From positions 1 through 64,000 of the forward strand of contig SUYI01000015.1 of NCBI GenBank assembly GCA_015060485.1: DNA of 64,000 nucleotides. The letters run 5' to 3'. The notes below the pieces were generated by a model, which was given only the letters and a program-made list of their open reading frames with translations, had not been told where the DNA came from and did no database searches. Numbering within the stretch: position 1 is the first letter of the stretch; each line of letters begins with the position of its first letter. Position numbers and translations under genes: made by a program. Positions 1 to 9,277 of the stretch are shown in pieces. This DNA is from Prevotella sp. (GTDB taxonomy: Bacteria > Bacteroidota > Bacteroidia > Bacteroidales > Bacteroidaceae).

Positions 1-174
1 GATTGCGGGAATTAATAGCTGCAAGATCGCTCTCTAACGGGCCCGCTTCTGCATGTGCTCGGATTGACAGTGAGATATTATAAACCATTTGTCGGTCACC
101 ACGACCTGAACCCGCAGAAGGACTGTCCGTGCTTCGATGCCGCGAAAGAATATAAGGACCTACAGCCGAAATAG
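1..174 (+). pseudogene. C-terminal fragment of N-acetylmuramoyl-L-alanine amidase
   Basis: The frame ending at the TAG at 172-174 reads ...RYYKPFVGHHDLNPQKDCPCFDA AKEYKDLQPK. This resembles the end of the short cell-wall amidases (Amidase_2 type) that accompany HU/smalltalk genes in Bacteroides and Prevotella, where a G-H-(R/H)-D-L motif supplies a zinc ligand and a C-P-C-F-D-A stretch follows. The same frame has two stops at 13-18, so the upstream part is either frameshifted or lies in another frame beyond the window edge. A terminator hairpin follows at once. The family call rests on motif memory only. Confidence 0.5.
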
Positions 175-176
175 AA

Positions 177-209
177 AAATCCCGCCCCTTTCAAAAAGGA
201 GCGGGATTT
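177..209 (+). terminator. Intrinsic terminator after amidase fragment
   Basis: AAATCCCGCCCCTT pairs with AAGGAGCGGGATTT across a short loop, starting three bases after the amidase stop. A T-rich tract follows. Confidence 0.7.
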
Positions 210-238
210 ATATGTTTTAGTAGTTTGTTTGGATAAAA

Positions 239-269
239 AATCCCCACAGTCACGAAGGCTGTGGGGATT
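239..269 (-). terminator. Intrinsic terminator of the leftmost minus-strand gene
   Basis: On the minus strand AATCCCCACAG pairs with CTGTGGGGATT over a 9-base loop and is followed by TTTTTTATCC, the classic stem plus U-run. It lies 24 bases past the stop of the gene that ends at 294. Confidence 0.85.
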
Positions 270-293
270 GATATAGTGTGATAGATAGATATA

Positions 294-2405
294 TTATCTA
301 ACAACAAATTTTTTACCCTGCTTGATGTAGATACCCTTCTGCAGAGCGTTGGGGTTCATCTGTACACCATTGAGGTTGTAGATAGGAGCGTTGTGGTCAG
401 AAACTACCTGGTTGTAGTTGATAGTCTCGATGCCAGTGCCGTTCTTCGGAGTGAGAACAGTTACGCGAGAGATGGCGGTATCGATACGATAGAGCTGGAA
501 AGTCTGCAAGCCAGTGTAAACCTCCTTGGCAGCTCCCAGATCCTGCTGCAGCCATTCAGCCTTAGCAGCTTCGGGATCAGTGCCAGCAGCGAAGTCACCG
601 TGGTTAGCTGTGTTACCATAGCCGCCCAGCTTAGAAACGATGATGAATTCCTCATCGGTCAGACCGTCAACACCCAGTGTAGCATTCTGGACGCGAATAT
701 TTCCGTAGCCAACACCAGCGGGGTCATAAGCTTCTGCATCACCCTGAACACCGGGGAATACAAAGCCGACACCAATGAATATCTGTACATTGACAGAACC
801 ACCGGCAACACCATTGGCATCGACCAGAGGATTGCCACTCTCATCACAAGAAGTAGCAACAATACCGTCGTTGTAGTGCCATGTGTAGAGCGGAGCAAAC
901 ATAGAGTGAGCCACCTCCTGAGTCAGCTTAGACTGCAGGAAACGATAGCGCTGGATAGGAGTCAGACCAGCCTCAGAAGCACCGTATACGGGATAGTTAG
1001 TCCAAGTAGGATTGCCATCATCGTCGGTCTCACCAGTAGCGATACGGTAGTACAGACGCTGTCCGGAAGTCCAAGTGCTCTCACCACCGCCTGAAGCAGC
1101 GTCCAATGCGCCCTTGTCCTCGAAGCCTTTAGCTACCAATTCGTCAATAGTCATGTGCTGGAAGTCGATAACGCTCTTCTCCACGAACTCTGTCTCGTTG
1201 ACCTCAGTCATCACTGAACTTGCAAATCCTTGAGCAATCACATTTACGGTCAGGATACCCTTGCCGTTAACACTTACCTTCTCGCCAGAGAATTTTTCCT
1301 CTGCACTGGCAACGACATTATTATTCTCGTCTTTGTATTCATAAGAGATATAAAGTGTTGGCTTGGTGGGAACATCCTCATTGCTTACCGTGATGGTGTA
1401 TTCCTTAGCGTAGCCTACAGCGGCATTGGTAATAGTTACTGTTGCTTGAGGCAGCTGGAAGATTGAACAGTCAACCTCTACAGTTTCTTTCTCTGAAGTG
1501 GCTGTACCAGAAGTGGTCCATGCCTCGAGTGTACCGGAAGTGGTGGTTGTGTACTTGTAAACGCCACCCTCAGTGTCACCATAGAGCACTTCAATTTCTG
1601 TGCCATCGGTACCCTTAACGTGCAGAACTTCCTCTTCCTGGAAGGAGATAGAGTAGGTGCGCTCTTCATTATTTACACCAGTCAGAGCTACAGAAGGCTT
1701 GTTGGCAATGTCGTAGTCGGTAATCACCTGAACCTTGATGTTGTCAATCTGAACGACACTGTAGTAACGTGCGTCGTAGATGTTCATACCAGCGGCCAGC
1801 ATGTCGGTACCTTCAGCAAACTCGCGTGTACCAGAAGCAAACTCTGTCTCGCCAGTCAGCTGGTCAACAATACGCCAAGCCATCTTACGGTTTGTAACGT
1901 CAAAGTCCAACAGCACTTTGAACCAAGCACCACCGCTGACAGCGAACGTGTTAGCAGCGTCGCCGTTGATGAAGAACAACTCGTGGTTGTCGGCACTCTC
2001 AGTAACAGAGAACAGCGTGTTGTCCTTGGCATGCAGCACACCATTGTTACCTGCGGGCTTTTCACCAGAGAAGATGGAAATCTCAGTACCGAACTGGTTG
2101 TTGGCAGGAGTAGCGTATGCCCACTCGAATTCAACATGATATGTTCCATTTACCAGTTGGTCAGTATAAATGTCTGAACCCCAGACGTTGTAGCAGCTAC
2201 GACCATTGCTGCCACCAAGCGAGAACTGGAAATAGTTACCATACTCGTCACCGGTAATTGACATACCAGCAGGAAGGTTAGGCGATGTCCAGCCTAAAGA
2301 TGCAGGGTCACCTGACTCGAAGTCCATTTTCACCAGGTTCTTAGTACCTGCGTTGGCAGAAAGCGTGAATACTACTGCCATCAAAAGGAGATAAAATTTC
2401 TTCAT
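294..2405 (-). CDS. Secreted protein of unknown function next to SusCD operon
   Basis: I chose the start MKKFYLLLMAVVFTLSANA at 2405, which gives a clear signal peptide and 703 residues; the longer open frame upstream has no signal and runs into the promoter. The first 250 residues are rich in aromatic and beta-strand patterns and look like a concanavalin/laminin-G-type sandwich. The middle has short beta repeats of the chitobiase-C/Ig type. The last 30 residues (IYNLNGVQ...GIYIKQGKKFVVR) match the C-terminal tail common on Bacteroidetes secreted proteins and resembling type IX sorting tails. It has its own promoter at 2457-2464 and its own terminator at 239-269, so it is a separate transcript just past the SusCD operon. 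A role in surface glycan binding is inference; no catalytic motif was recognised. Confidence 0.8.
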   Translation of the reverse strand: MKKFYLLLMAVVFTLSANAGTKNLVKMDFESGDPASLGWTSPNLPAGMSITGDEYGNYFQFSLGGSNGRSCYNVWGSDIYTDQLVNGTYHVEFEWAYATPANNQFGTEISIFSGEKPAGNNGVLHAKDNTLFSVTESADNHELFFINGDAANTFAVSGGAWFKVLLDFDVTNRKMAWRIVDQLTGETEFASGTREFAEGTDMLAAGMNIYDARYYSVVQIDNIKVQVITDYDIANKPSVALTGVNNEERTYSISFQEEEVLHVKGTDGTEIEVLYGDTEGGVYKYTTTTSGTLEAWTTSGTATSEKETVEVDCSIFQLPQATVTITNAAVGYAKEYTITVSNEDVPTKPTLYISYEYKDENNNVVASAEEKFSGEKVSVNGKGILTVNVIAQGFASSVMTEVNETEFVEKSVIDFQHMTIDELVAKGFEDKGALDAASGGGESTWTSGQRLYYRIATGETDDDGNPTWTNYPVYGASEAGLTPIQRYRFLQSKLTQEVAHSMFAPLYTWHYNDGIVATSCDESGNPLVDANGVAGGSVNVQIFIGVGFVFPGVQGDAEAYDPAGVGYGNIRVQNATLGVDGLTDEEFIIVSKLGGYGNTANHGDFAAGTDPEAAKAEWLQQDLGAAKEVYTGLQTFQLYRIDTAISRVTVLTPKNGTGIETINYNQVVSDHNAPIYNLNGVQMNPNALQKGIYIKQGKKFVVR

Positions 2406-2456
2406 AAAAAAAGTTTTGTTAGTAAATATTAAAAATAAAGTTGTTCGTTGTAAGTG

Positions 2457-2464
2457 CAAAGGTA
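2457..2464 (-). promoter_or_regulatory. Bacteroidetes -7 box for the secreted protein gene
   Basis: The minus strand reads TACCTTTG, matching TAnnTTTG, about 52 bases before the ATG at 2405. Confidence 0.65.
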
Positions 2465-2516
2465 GGAAAAAAACGCTAAAGCGCAAACATTCCTATTGTT
2501 TTTTTACTTTTTTTAA

Positions 2517-2548
2517 ATGTAGGCAGGACGCGCAGGCCCTGCCTACAT
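2517..2548 (-). terminator. Hairpin just past the SusCD operon
   Basis: ATGTAGGCAGG pairs with CCTGCCTACAT. It begins 9 bases beyond the SusD stop at 2558. On the minus strand it is followed by A-rich rather than U-rich sequence, so it may be an RNA 3'-end stabiliser rather than a textbook terminator. Confidence 0.5.
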
Positions 2549-2557
2549 CCATGAGGC

Positions 2558-4264
2558 TTACCATCCAGGATTCTGTGTCAACACACCTCCGGACTTCTGA
2601 ATCTCACTCTGCGGGATGGGGAAGAAGTTCATTTTGTCGTCCCACTGGCGGGTTTCCAGCGTTCCAGGAGTATAAGAAATGTTGTCGCCCGATTTGGTAA
2701 TGGTCATCTTACGGATGGTCTTGAAGTAGTCGGCACCTTCCTTCCAGCGACGCACGTCGAAGAAGCGGTGTCCCTCGAAGGCCAGTTCCACGAAGCGCTC
2801 GTTCTCGTACTTCTTCTTAAATTCGCTGGCGCTCAGACCTGTAGCTATGTTGGGCTGTCCGGCTCGGGTGCGAACGATGTTGATGGCCTCAGCTGCCGTC
2901 ATGTTCAGTCCTGTAGCTGTCGTATAGCCGTCGCCTGTATAGTTAAGCATGGCTTCAGCATAGTTCAGATAGAGCTCGGCCAGACGGAACAACACGTAGT
3001 TGTGGTAGAAGGCGTTGGCACCTGTAGCACCGATGACGGTTGCCGGGTTACAATACTTTTTCAGGTAATAGCCTGTCGTAGTGGCATAGGTGATGGGCGC
3101 CGCATTAGCACCGCCGGTATAGATTTCCAGCGGGTTTGGATTGGCATTGGGCCATTGTTCACCGTTGACAGCCACAATCCATGACAGTCGCTTGTCGCGG
3201 TTGGCATAAGGATTCTGGGGATCATAGCCACTGTCAGGATCAGTGATAGCCTTGCCATTGGTCATCTCGAAGGCATCAACCAGATTTTGTGTCGGGCAGT
3301 TGCCACCGCCGGCATTCTCCATGCCGATGGGGAAGTTGTACTTCTCGAAGGCATTGCTGGCCGTCATGGAGTTCTGGCGACGTGTGAAGATAATCTCCTT
3401 GGTGTCCTTGTAGTTGTCGGACTGGAAGAGTGACATGTAGTCAGCCACCAGACTCATGCTGCGTGCCTTACATGCATCAATGGCTTCCTTACAGCGCAAG
3501 GCAGCCTGATACCAGCGTTCCTTGTCACCCGACGGATTGAACAGCGGACTGGCATAGTAGAGTGCAGCACGTGCACGCAGTGCCATTACAGCCAGATTGT
3601 TGGCACGTCCGTTTTCTGCCACTGACAAAGCCATGTTACCCAGACTGTTGTAGTCGGTAATGATGCTGTCCTTAATAGCAGCACACTCCGTGTCGATGAA
3701 CTTGAAGATGGTGTCTGCTGGTACGCGTGGCAGGCTATTGGCCTCAGCAGCATCCATATTGCTGACCTTCAGGGGAACGTCTCCATATTGGCGCACCAGT
3801 GTAAAATAGAAGTAGGCACGCGCCCAACGGGCCTCCCACTGGTAGTTGTTATACTGGTACATCTCCTTGAGGTAGTCCACATCGAGCTTGTAGTCGGGGA
3901 AGGTCAATCCCTGGAATTCGTCAAGTAGCAGGTTGCAATAGCTGATGCCCTTGTAGGCCGAAGTCCAGATGGAATTCTTGGCATTCGACGGTCCCCAGGC
4001 GCCATTGTAGAAGTCCTCAATGGCATTGCCGGCATGTGAATAGGCCGATTCGTCGGTAGCAGAACTCAACATGGCTCCATTGTAGTTGCCGAAGTCATAG
4101 TCCAGCTGCTGATAGATGGTAGTGGTAAAGCCACCCACACGGCTGAACATTTCCTTGATATAGTCAGCATCATCTACCTTGTACTCATGATAGTCCATCT
4201 TGTCGCCGCAAGAGGAAAGTGCCAGGAGTGCGAAAGCACTGATGAAATATTTCTTGAGTTTCAT
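2558..4264 (-). CDS. SusD/RagB-family glycan-binding lipoprotein (second pair)
   Basis: The ATG at 4264 gives MKLKKYFISAFALLALSSC, a lipoprotein signal peptide ending in a lipobox Cys, and a 568-residue protein. A TTG three codons upstream is open but less likely. SusD proteins are outer-leaflet lipoproteins of TPR-like helices that cap a SusC channel and capture oligosaccharides. The C-terminal part has the usual landmarks: an R-(A/T)-R-A-G-like stretch (IVRTRAGQPN), ENERFVELAFEGHRFFDVRRW and a final NFFPIPQSEIQ...LTQNPGW. It lies 29 bases after the SusC gene at 4294, is last in a four-gene operon, and in this context probably binds rhamnogalacturonan fragments (inference). Confidence 0.93.
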   Translation of the reverse strand: MKLKKYFISAFALLALSSCGDKMDYHEYKVDDADYIKEMFSRVGGFTTTIYQQLDYDFGNYNGAMLSSATDESAYSHAGNAIEDFYNGAWGPSNAKNSIWTSAYKGISYCNLLLDEFQGLTFPDYKLDVDYLKEMYQYNNYQWEARWARAYFYFTLVRQYGDVPLKVSNMDAAEANSLPRVPADTIFKFIDTECAAIKDSIITDYNSLGNMALSVAENGRANNLAVMALRARAALYYASPLFNPSGDKERWYQAALRCKEAIDACKARSMSLVADYMSLFQSDNYKDTKEIIFTRRQNSMTASNAFEKYNFPIGMENAGGGNCPTQNLVDAFEMTNGKAITDPDSGYDPQNPYANRDKRLSWIVAVNGEQWPNANPNPLEIYTGGANAAPITYATTTGYYLKKYCNPATVIGATGANAFYHNYVLFRLAELYLNYAEAMLNYTGDGYTTATGLNMTAAEAINIVRTRAGQPNIATGLSASEFKKKYENERFVELAFEGHRFFDVRRWKEGADYFKTIRKMTITKSGDNISYTPGTLETRQWDDKMNFFPIPQSEIQKSGGVLTQNPGW

Positions 4265-4293
4265 AATCTTCAATTGTTTTAATGTCTATATGA

Positions 4294-7125
4294 TTACAAT
4301 GTTACAGCCAATCCTAAGGCAATGCTGCGTGTCAGCGGGTTGGTGGCTCCATAGGAGGCAGCATCTACTTCGTCGATATGATCGGCGGTGAAGAGGTCGG
4401 TACCGCGGACATACACCTTGGCGGTCTTGATATACTTGGTCTTCTCGAGCAGGCTGCCAGGGAGATTGTAGTAAACCTCTACATTGCGCAGTTTCAGGTA
4501 GGAACGGTCGCGCAGCCAGAAAGTACTTGGCTGGTAGTTGTTGGCATTACTGCTGGAACTCAGACGCGGAAATTCTGCGTTGGCATTGTTGTTTGCGGGA
4601 CTCCAGCGGTTGTCATAAACGTGCTGTGCAAGGCTGGTGTTATTGATAAGGCCCCAGTAGTAGCCCGAGGTGTTGAGCACTGCCGAGTAGCGGCCTACAC
4701 CCTGGAACATGGCATCAAAGCCCAGTCCCTTCCACTCTGCACCGATATGGAAGCTGTAGAACAGTTCGGGACATGCCGTGCTATAGCCAATCTTGCAGAC
4801 GTCGTTGGCATCGATGACACCGTCTTCGTTGACGTCGCGGTACTTGATGTCGCCAGGACGTACGGTAGAGAAGGTCTGCGTGGGCCATGCGTCAATTTCA
4901 GCCTGACTGGTGAACAGTCCTTCTGCGATGAGTCCGTAGGTGGAACTGAGCGGATTACCAGTCTGGACGAGGTTGCTGTATACACGTGGTTCCTCGGCCT
5001 GATCCTTGATCTCGTTCTTATAGGTCATCAGGTTGGCACCGATGTTGAAGGTGACCTCACCGAAAGTCTTGCTATAATCAGCAGCGACCTCGAAGCCGTG
5101 CTGCGACACCTTACCCTGATTCAGGTAGGGGGCATCGAAACCGATAAGAGCCGTATAGTAGCCGGCACCCGATACCCAGATGTTGTTGCGTGTCTGTGTG
5201 AAGAAGTCGACTTCAAGGTTCAGTCCGTCGAACAGGCGGGCGTCAATACCGACATTGAAGCGCGTAGACTTCTCATGGCTGGGATCGGGCGTAGCCATCT
5301 GTCCTAACGTTGTCGGGCCATACATGTTAGCTCCATAATCGCTGGTCAGCACATAGCCGCCGCCTGCCTGCGAATAGGACTGTGTATAGTAGGTCCACAC
5401 GTTGTCGCCAGGCAGATAGTCGGCATTGGTCAGACCGATGCTGGCACGCAGTTTCAAGAAGTTGACAAACTTGACATCCTTCATGAAGTCCTCCTGTGAC
5501 AGCACCCAGCCAGCCGAGAAGGTGGGAGCAAAGGCCCACTTCGTGCCAGGAGCCAGACGGCTGCTGCCGGAATAGATGAGTGCGAGGTCAGCGAGATAAC
5601 GGTTCTTGTGTGCATAGTGTGCCCATGCCGACCAGTTCTGTCGGTAGATGGCTGCATTGACACCTGTCGTATTGACATATTCGTAGTCGTATTTCAGCTG
5701 GGCATACAGATAGTCGTTGTCAGTCAGTTTCCTGTCGAAATTCAGACCGGCCTGAATTGTGAGACGGCGCTGATAGCTGTTGGTATTGGCATCCTTGCCC
5801 ATCGTACCGTCTGCACCTCCCGACCAATAGTCACCCTTGACAGGCGCTCCGTTTTCCCATCCAGTAACAGGATAGTTACCATAGATGTATTCACGGCTGT
5901 GGTTCTCATAGAGGGTAGAGTAGATGTCATAGCCCAGACGTGCTGTGAAGCTCAGACCCTCAATCCAGTATTTCAAATCCTGCTGTAAGGTCATGTCGGC
6001 AAATAAAGCGCGCTCATGAATCTTATAGTAGGCAGCATCGGTCGATTGTCCCATTGGGTTCAGCGTACCGGCATAGGTAGACGTTCCACCCCAGTCGCCT
6101 GTCTCGCTCTTGATGGGGAAGGCATTGGACGGCAGTCCGTAGATGGTGCTCCACAGGTCTGTCTGGTTGCCCGGACGCGACATCTCGCTCAGCACACCGA
6201 GCAGGTTGACCTTCAGGTCAGTGGTCGGGGTGAGGTCGATGTCCAGATTGGTACGCAGGTTACCACGCACGTACTTGTCCTGAGTGGAGTAGCCGTCGTT
6301 GTTGTTGAAATTCTTGATGAATCCCTTGTCAGAGAGCAGGTTCACCATGGTGAAGTAGCGGAACTTCTCGCCACCACCCTTGAACTCGACGCCTATCTTG
6401 TTGGTGGCGCCGCTCTTGCGGAACGTCTCGTCGACCCAGTTCACGTTGGGATACTGGAAAGGATAGTTGCCACTCTGGTAGGCAGCAACCTCCTGTGCAG
6501 TGTAGCGCTCGCCCAGTCCCTCATTGGCATAGGCCTCGTTCATGGCGCTGGCATAGGTGGCTGCATCGATGAACTTAGGACGGTTAATCTGCATATTAAA
6601 CAGGTGGTCATAAGTTACCTTGATGCTATTGCTGTTGTATTTGCCTCGCTTGGTGGTAATCTGGATGGCACCATTGATACCTTTGTATCCATAGAGTGCC
6701 ACGGCTGCGGCATCCTTAAGAATGGTAACATGGTCGACTTCCTCAGGACTGACTAACGTGATGTCGCGCTCAATACCATCCACCATGATGAGTGGAGAGT
6801 TGTTGTTCAGTGTCTGTAAGCCGCGAACATAGAAAGTGGGGTTGGCGGCATAGTAAGTACCGGCACCGTCGAGCGATATCAAGCCATTGCCCTGACCGAG
6901 GATGGAATTGCCAATGTTCTTGGCAGAGCGCTTATCCACGGTTTCATTCGTGATGACAGAAACAGAGGCTGTTGACTGGGCACGGGTGAAGTCCTTGTTG
7001 GCTCCCACCTCAATGACCTGGTCTACGAAGCTGATGCCTGTGCTGTCTTGCTGTGCTGCTGCCGGCAGACTCATACCAGCCAGCAGTGACAGCAGAAATA
7101 TATTTCTCTTCTTCATAACTTTCAT
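4294..7125 (-). CDS. SusC-family TonB-dependent transporter, short form (second pair)
   Basis: A 943-residue SusC/RagA-type outer-membrane channel that imports oligosaccharides using TonB energy. The signal peptide is at residues 1-24. The plug domain follows directly (AQSTASVSVITNETVDKRSAKNIG, later PTFYVRGLQ, PLIMVDGIERD, VTILKDAAAVALYGYKGINGAIQITTKRG), then the beta-barrel. The N-terminal carboxypeptidase-regulatory-like (CarboxypepD_reg) domain present in its neighbour and in most SusC proteins is absent. It follows the first SusD after 31 bases and precedes the second SusD after 29. The ATG at 7125 directly abuts three octamer repeats; a second in-frame ATG lies at 7116. Confidence 0.95.
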   Translation of the reverse strand: MKVMKKRNIFLLSLLAGMSLPAAAQQDSTGISFVDQVIEVGANKDFTRAQSTASVSVITNETVDKRSAKNIGNSILGQGNGLISLDGAGTYYAANPTFYVRGLQTLNNNSPLIMVDGIERDITLVSPEEVDHVTILKDAAAVALYGYKGINGAIQITTKRGKYNSNSIKVTYDHLFNMQINRPKFIDAATYASAMNEAYANEGLGERYTAQEVAAYQSGNYPFQYPNVNWVDETFRKSGATNKIGVEFKGGGEKFRYFTMVNLLSDKGFIKNFNNNDGYSTQDKYVRGNLRTNLDIDLTPTTDLKVNLLGVLSEMSRPGNQTDLWSTIYGLPSNAFPIKSETGDWGGTSTYAGTLNPMGQSTDAAYYKIHERALFADMTLQQDLKYWIEGLSFTARLGYDIYSTLYENHSREYIYGNYPVTGWENGAPVKGDYWSGGADGTMGKDANTNSYQRRLTIQAGLNFDRKLTDNDYLYAQLKYDYEYVNTTGVNAAIYRQNWSAWAHYAHKNRYLADLALIYSGSSRLAPGTKWAFAPTFSAGWVLSQEDFMKDVKFVNFLKLRASIGLTNADYLPGDNVWTYYTQSYSQAGGGYVLTSDYGANMYGPTTLGQMATPDPSHEKSTRFNVGIDARLFDGLNLEVDFFTQTRNNIWVSGAGYYTALIGFDAPYLNQGKVSQHGFEVAADYSKTFGEVTFNIGANLMTYKNEIKDQAEEPRVYSNLVQTGNPLSSTYGLIAEGLFTSQAEIDAWPTQTFSTVRPGDIKYRDVNEDGVIDANDVCKIGYSTACPELFYSFHIGAEWKGLGFDAMFQGVGRYSAVLNTSGYYWGLINNTSLAQHVYDNRWSPANNNANAEFPRLSSSSNANNYQPSTFWLRDRSYLKLRNVEVYYNLPGSLLEKTKYIKTAKVYVRGTDLFTADHIDEVDAASYGATNPLTRSIALGLAVTL

Positions 7126-7148
7126 TTTTTACCTTTTAACTTTTTTAC
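7125..7148. repeat. 3 x 8-base tandem array before SusC start
   Basis: On the minus strand the units are GTAAAAAA, GTTAAAAG and GTAAAAAA, with the last A doubling as the A of the ATG at 7125. Confidence 0.7.
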
Positions 7149-7156
7149 TTTAAAGG

Positions 7157-9238
7157 TTACCATCCAGGATTCTGAACCAGTCCATAACCCTTGTTGATTT
7201 CCGTAATGGGCAACGGGAACAGGAGCCACTTCTTGACATCCGTCGAGTTGGGATCCATGTCCCACTGCACACGGGCACGGTTGAACAACTGGAAACGCTG
7301 GTAGTCGAAATTTCTGGGCTCAGCAATACCGTTGTCCTTGTGGGAACCTTTCCATGGTTCATAGCTGCGCACCCATTCGCCCTTACTGTTCTGCAGCAGG
7401 CGGAAGGTCACCAGACCATGTAGTTTCTTGGTAATCCAGTCGGTACGCTTGTAGCGGATCATGTCGTAGTAGCGGTTGTTGCTCAGACCGAGCTCACAGG
7501 CACGCTCGCGGAGGATTTCCTCAATGAGATTGTCCTTGTCGGTGGTCAGGTTAAGTTTTGGATTCCTAACAGCCAAACCGCCCATACCAACACGTGCACG
7601 AACCACGTCAACCTGCTTGATGGCTTCTGCCAGCTGGCCGCATTGTGCCAGACACTCGGCATACATCAGATACATCTCATTAAGACTCAGATATACCCAG
7701 TGCATAAACTTACGGTGGAACTCCTCACCGAGGGTATAGCGGATATGTCCAAAGCCGGTAGAGAACGGACGTGTCAGCTTCTCCTGCAGTGCAAGGTCGT
7801 ATTCCTTGGTAGAGCTGTTGTAAGTGGCACTCATAGCATCGCCCTGACCATCGTAACCACCTACCCAAAGCTCGTATTTGTCGCCGGTAGGTGTACCTGA
7901 CGTCCAGTCAAACTGGTAAGTCATGCCATTAACGAGGATATTCTCATAGAGGCGGGGGTCGCGAGAAGGAGTGACAGCAACGGCGCCACCACGACCTACG
8001 GTATACTTGTAGAACAGCTGACCGCTGGTACCGGTAATCTTACCCTTGATAGAGTCGCTCTCCCAGTCGAAAGGAGAACCGTCGCTCCAGGGGAACATGC
8101 TCATGTATTCCAGTGTGGGGTGATAAGTAGAACGGTGTACGCTACCCAGCGGGTTCGACCAGCTCCACCATGAGTAGGTTCCCTGTGAACCATAGACGGT
8201 AGCTACGCGAGTAGAGTGGAGAACCTCCTTGCTGCCTTCGTAGATGTAGCCCATACGATAGGCCTGACGATAACCATTGGCATTCTTCGAGCAGTTGACG
8301 TCGGCAGGCTCCGTCAGTTTATAGTATCCCTCGCTGTTGAGACGCGTAAAGAAGTCCTGACAAGCCTGCAATGCCTTCTGCCAACGGTTGGCATCGTAGT
8401 TGCCATGCCATACCAGATGCTTCTGCTCGGCCTCGGTACTTCCTCCGAAATAACCTTGATCGCTATTATACAGAGGCGATGCAGAGAACATCAGGATCTT
8501 TGCCTTGAGGGCCATAGCACCTGCTGCTGTCCAACGGCCAGTGTTGTTCGTTGCATCAGTATCGGTCGTAGAGCCGTTATATGCCCAACGCAAGTCGGGA
8601 ATAGCCTCATCCAACAGTTTTGTCATAAATATTACTGTAGTGTCTACTGAGGCACGTGGTATCTCGTAGGAACCCTCACTACCCGTGAAGGGGTGGTCGA
8701 TAATGGGCAGACCGCCGTAGACGCTGAAGAGGTCAAAATAGCGAGCTGCAATCAGACACTTGGCCTGGGCAACCATGTTTGCCTTCTCTGCCTCGGTGAG
8801 GCCGGTCACTCGGTCGATGTTCTCAATCAGCAACCATGACTGACGGACAGCCTCCCACACATAGTCTTTGGTGAAACTGATAAGCGGCTCCAAATTGGCC
8901 GTCATCGTACCAGAATAGTAGGTATTATAGATAGCTGTCGAGTTGTAGTGCGTCTGGTAGCAGTCGGTCAAACCATCCAGTTTGCCATAGTAGGGATTCT
9001 GGCTGATGGCGGTGTTCTGGCCGAAAGGCAATCCGTAGTATTGCAGGGCGTAAATGCCGGTAAGGAACTGACGGGTGTACTCTGGATTGCTGAATACGGA
9101 GTCGATGGTCAGTGTTCCGCCAGGCTGTTTCTCAATGAAGGCGTCACCGAACTTGACATCGTCGGTACATGCGGTGAACGCCATGCTGCCTGCCATCAGC
9201 GTCACCACTCCTGTTATGATTTTATGATATAGTTTCAT
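7157..9238 (-). CDS. SusD/RagB-family glycan-binding lipoprotein (first pair)
   Basis: I chose the ATG at 9238, giving MKLYHKIITGVVTLMAGSMAFTAC with a lipobox Cys and 693 residues; the open frame upstream adds only 12 unlikely residues. At 693 residues it is long for SusD (usually 500-600). Family hallmarks near the C-terminus include VDVVRARVGMGGL, EILRERACELGLSNNRYYDMIRYKR and a final LLFPLPITEINKGYGLVQNPGW. It sits 39 bases after the SusC gene ending at 9278, as expected for a SusC-SusD pair. Function: capture of glycan at the cell surface and delivery to the partner channel. Confidence 0.93.
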   Translation of the reverse strand: MKLYHKIITGVVTLMAGSMAFTACTDDVKFGDAFIEKQPGGTLTIDSVFSNPEYTRQFLTGIYALQYYGLPFGQNTAISQNPYYGKLDGLTDCYQTHYNSTAIYNTYYSGTMTANLEPLISFTKDYVWEAVRQSWLLIENIDRVTGLTEAEKANMVAQAKCLIAARYFDLFSVYGGLPIIDHPFTGSEGSYEIPRASVDTTVIFMTKLLDEAIPDLRWAYNGSTTDTDATNNTGRWTAAGAMALKAKILMFSASPLYNSDQGYFGGSTEAEQKHLVWHGNYDANRWQKALQACQDFFTRLNSEGYYKLTEPADVNCSKNANGYRQAYRMGYIYEGSKEVLHSTRVATVYGSQGTYSWWSWSNPLGSVHRSTYHPTLEYMSMFPWSDGSPFDWESDSIKGKITGTSGQLFYKYTVGRGGAVAVTPSRDPRLYENILVNGMTYQFDWTSGTPTGDKYELWVGGYDGQGDAMSATYNSSTKEYDLALQEKLTRPFSTGFGHIRYTLGEEFHRKFMHWVYLSLNEMYLMYAECLAQCGQLAEAIKQVDVVRARVGMGGLAVRNPKLNLTTDKDNLIEEILRERACELGLSNNRYYDMIRYKRTDWITKKLHGLVTFRLLQNSKGEWVRSYEPWKGSHKDNGIAEPRNFDYQRFQLFNRARVQWDMDPNSTDVKKWLLFPLPITEINKGYGLVQNPGW

Positions 9239-9277
9239 TTTTGTATACCTTAATATATAATATAATGCTTGCAAGAA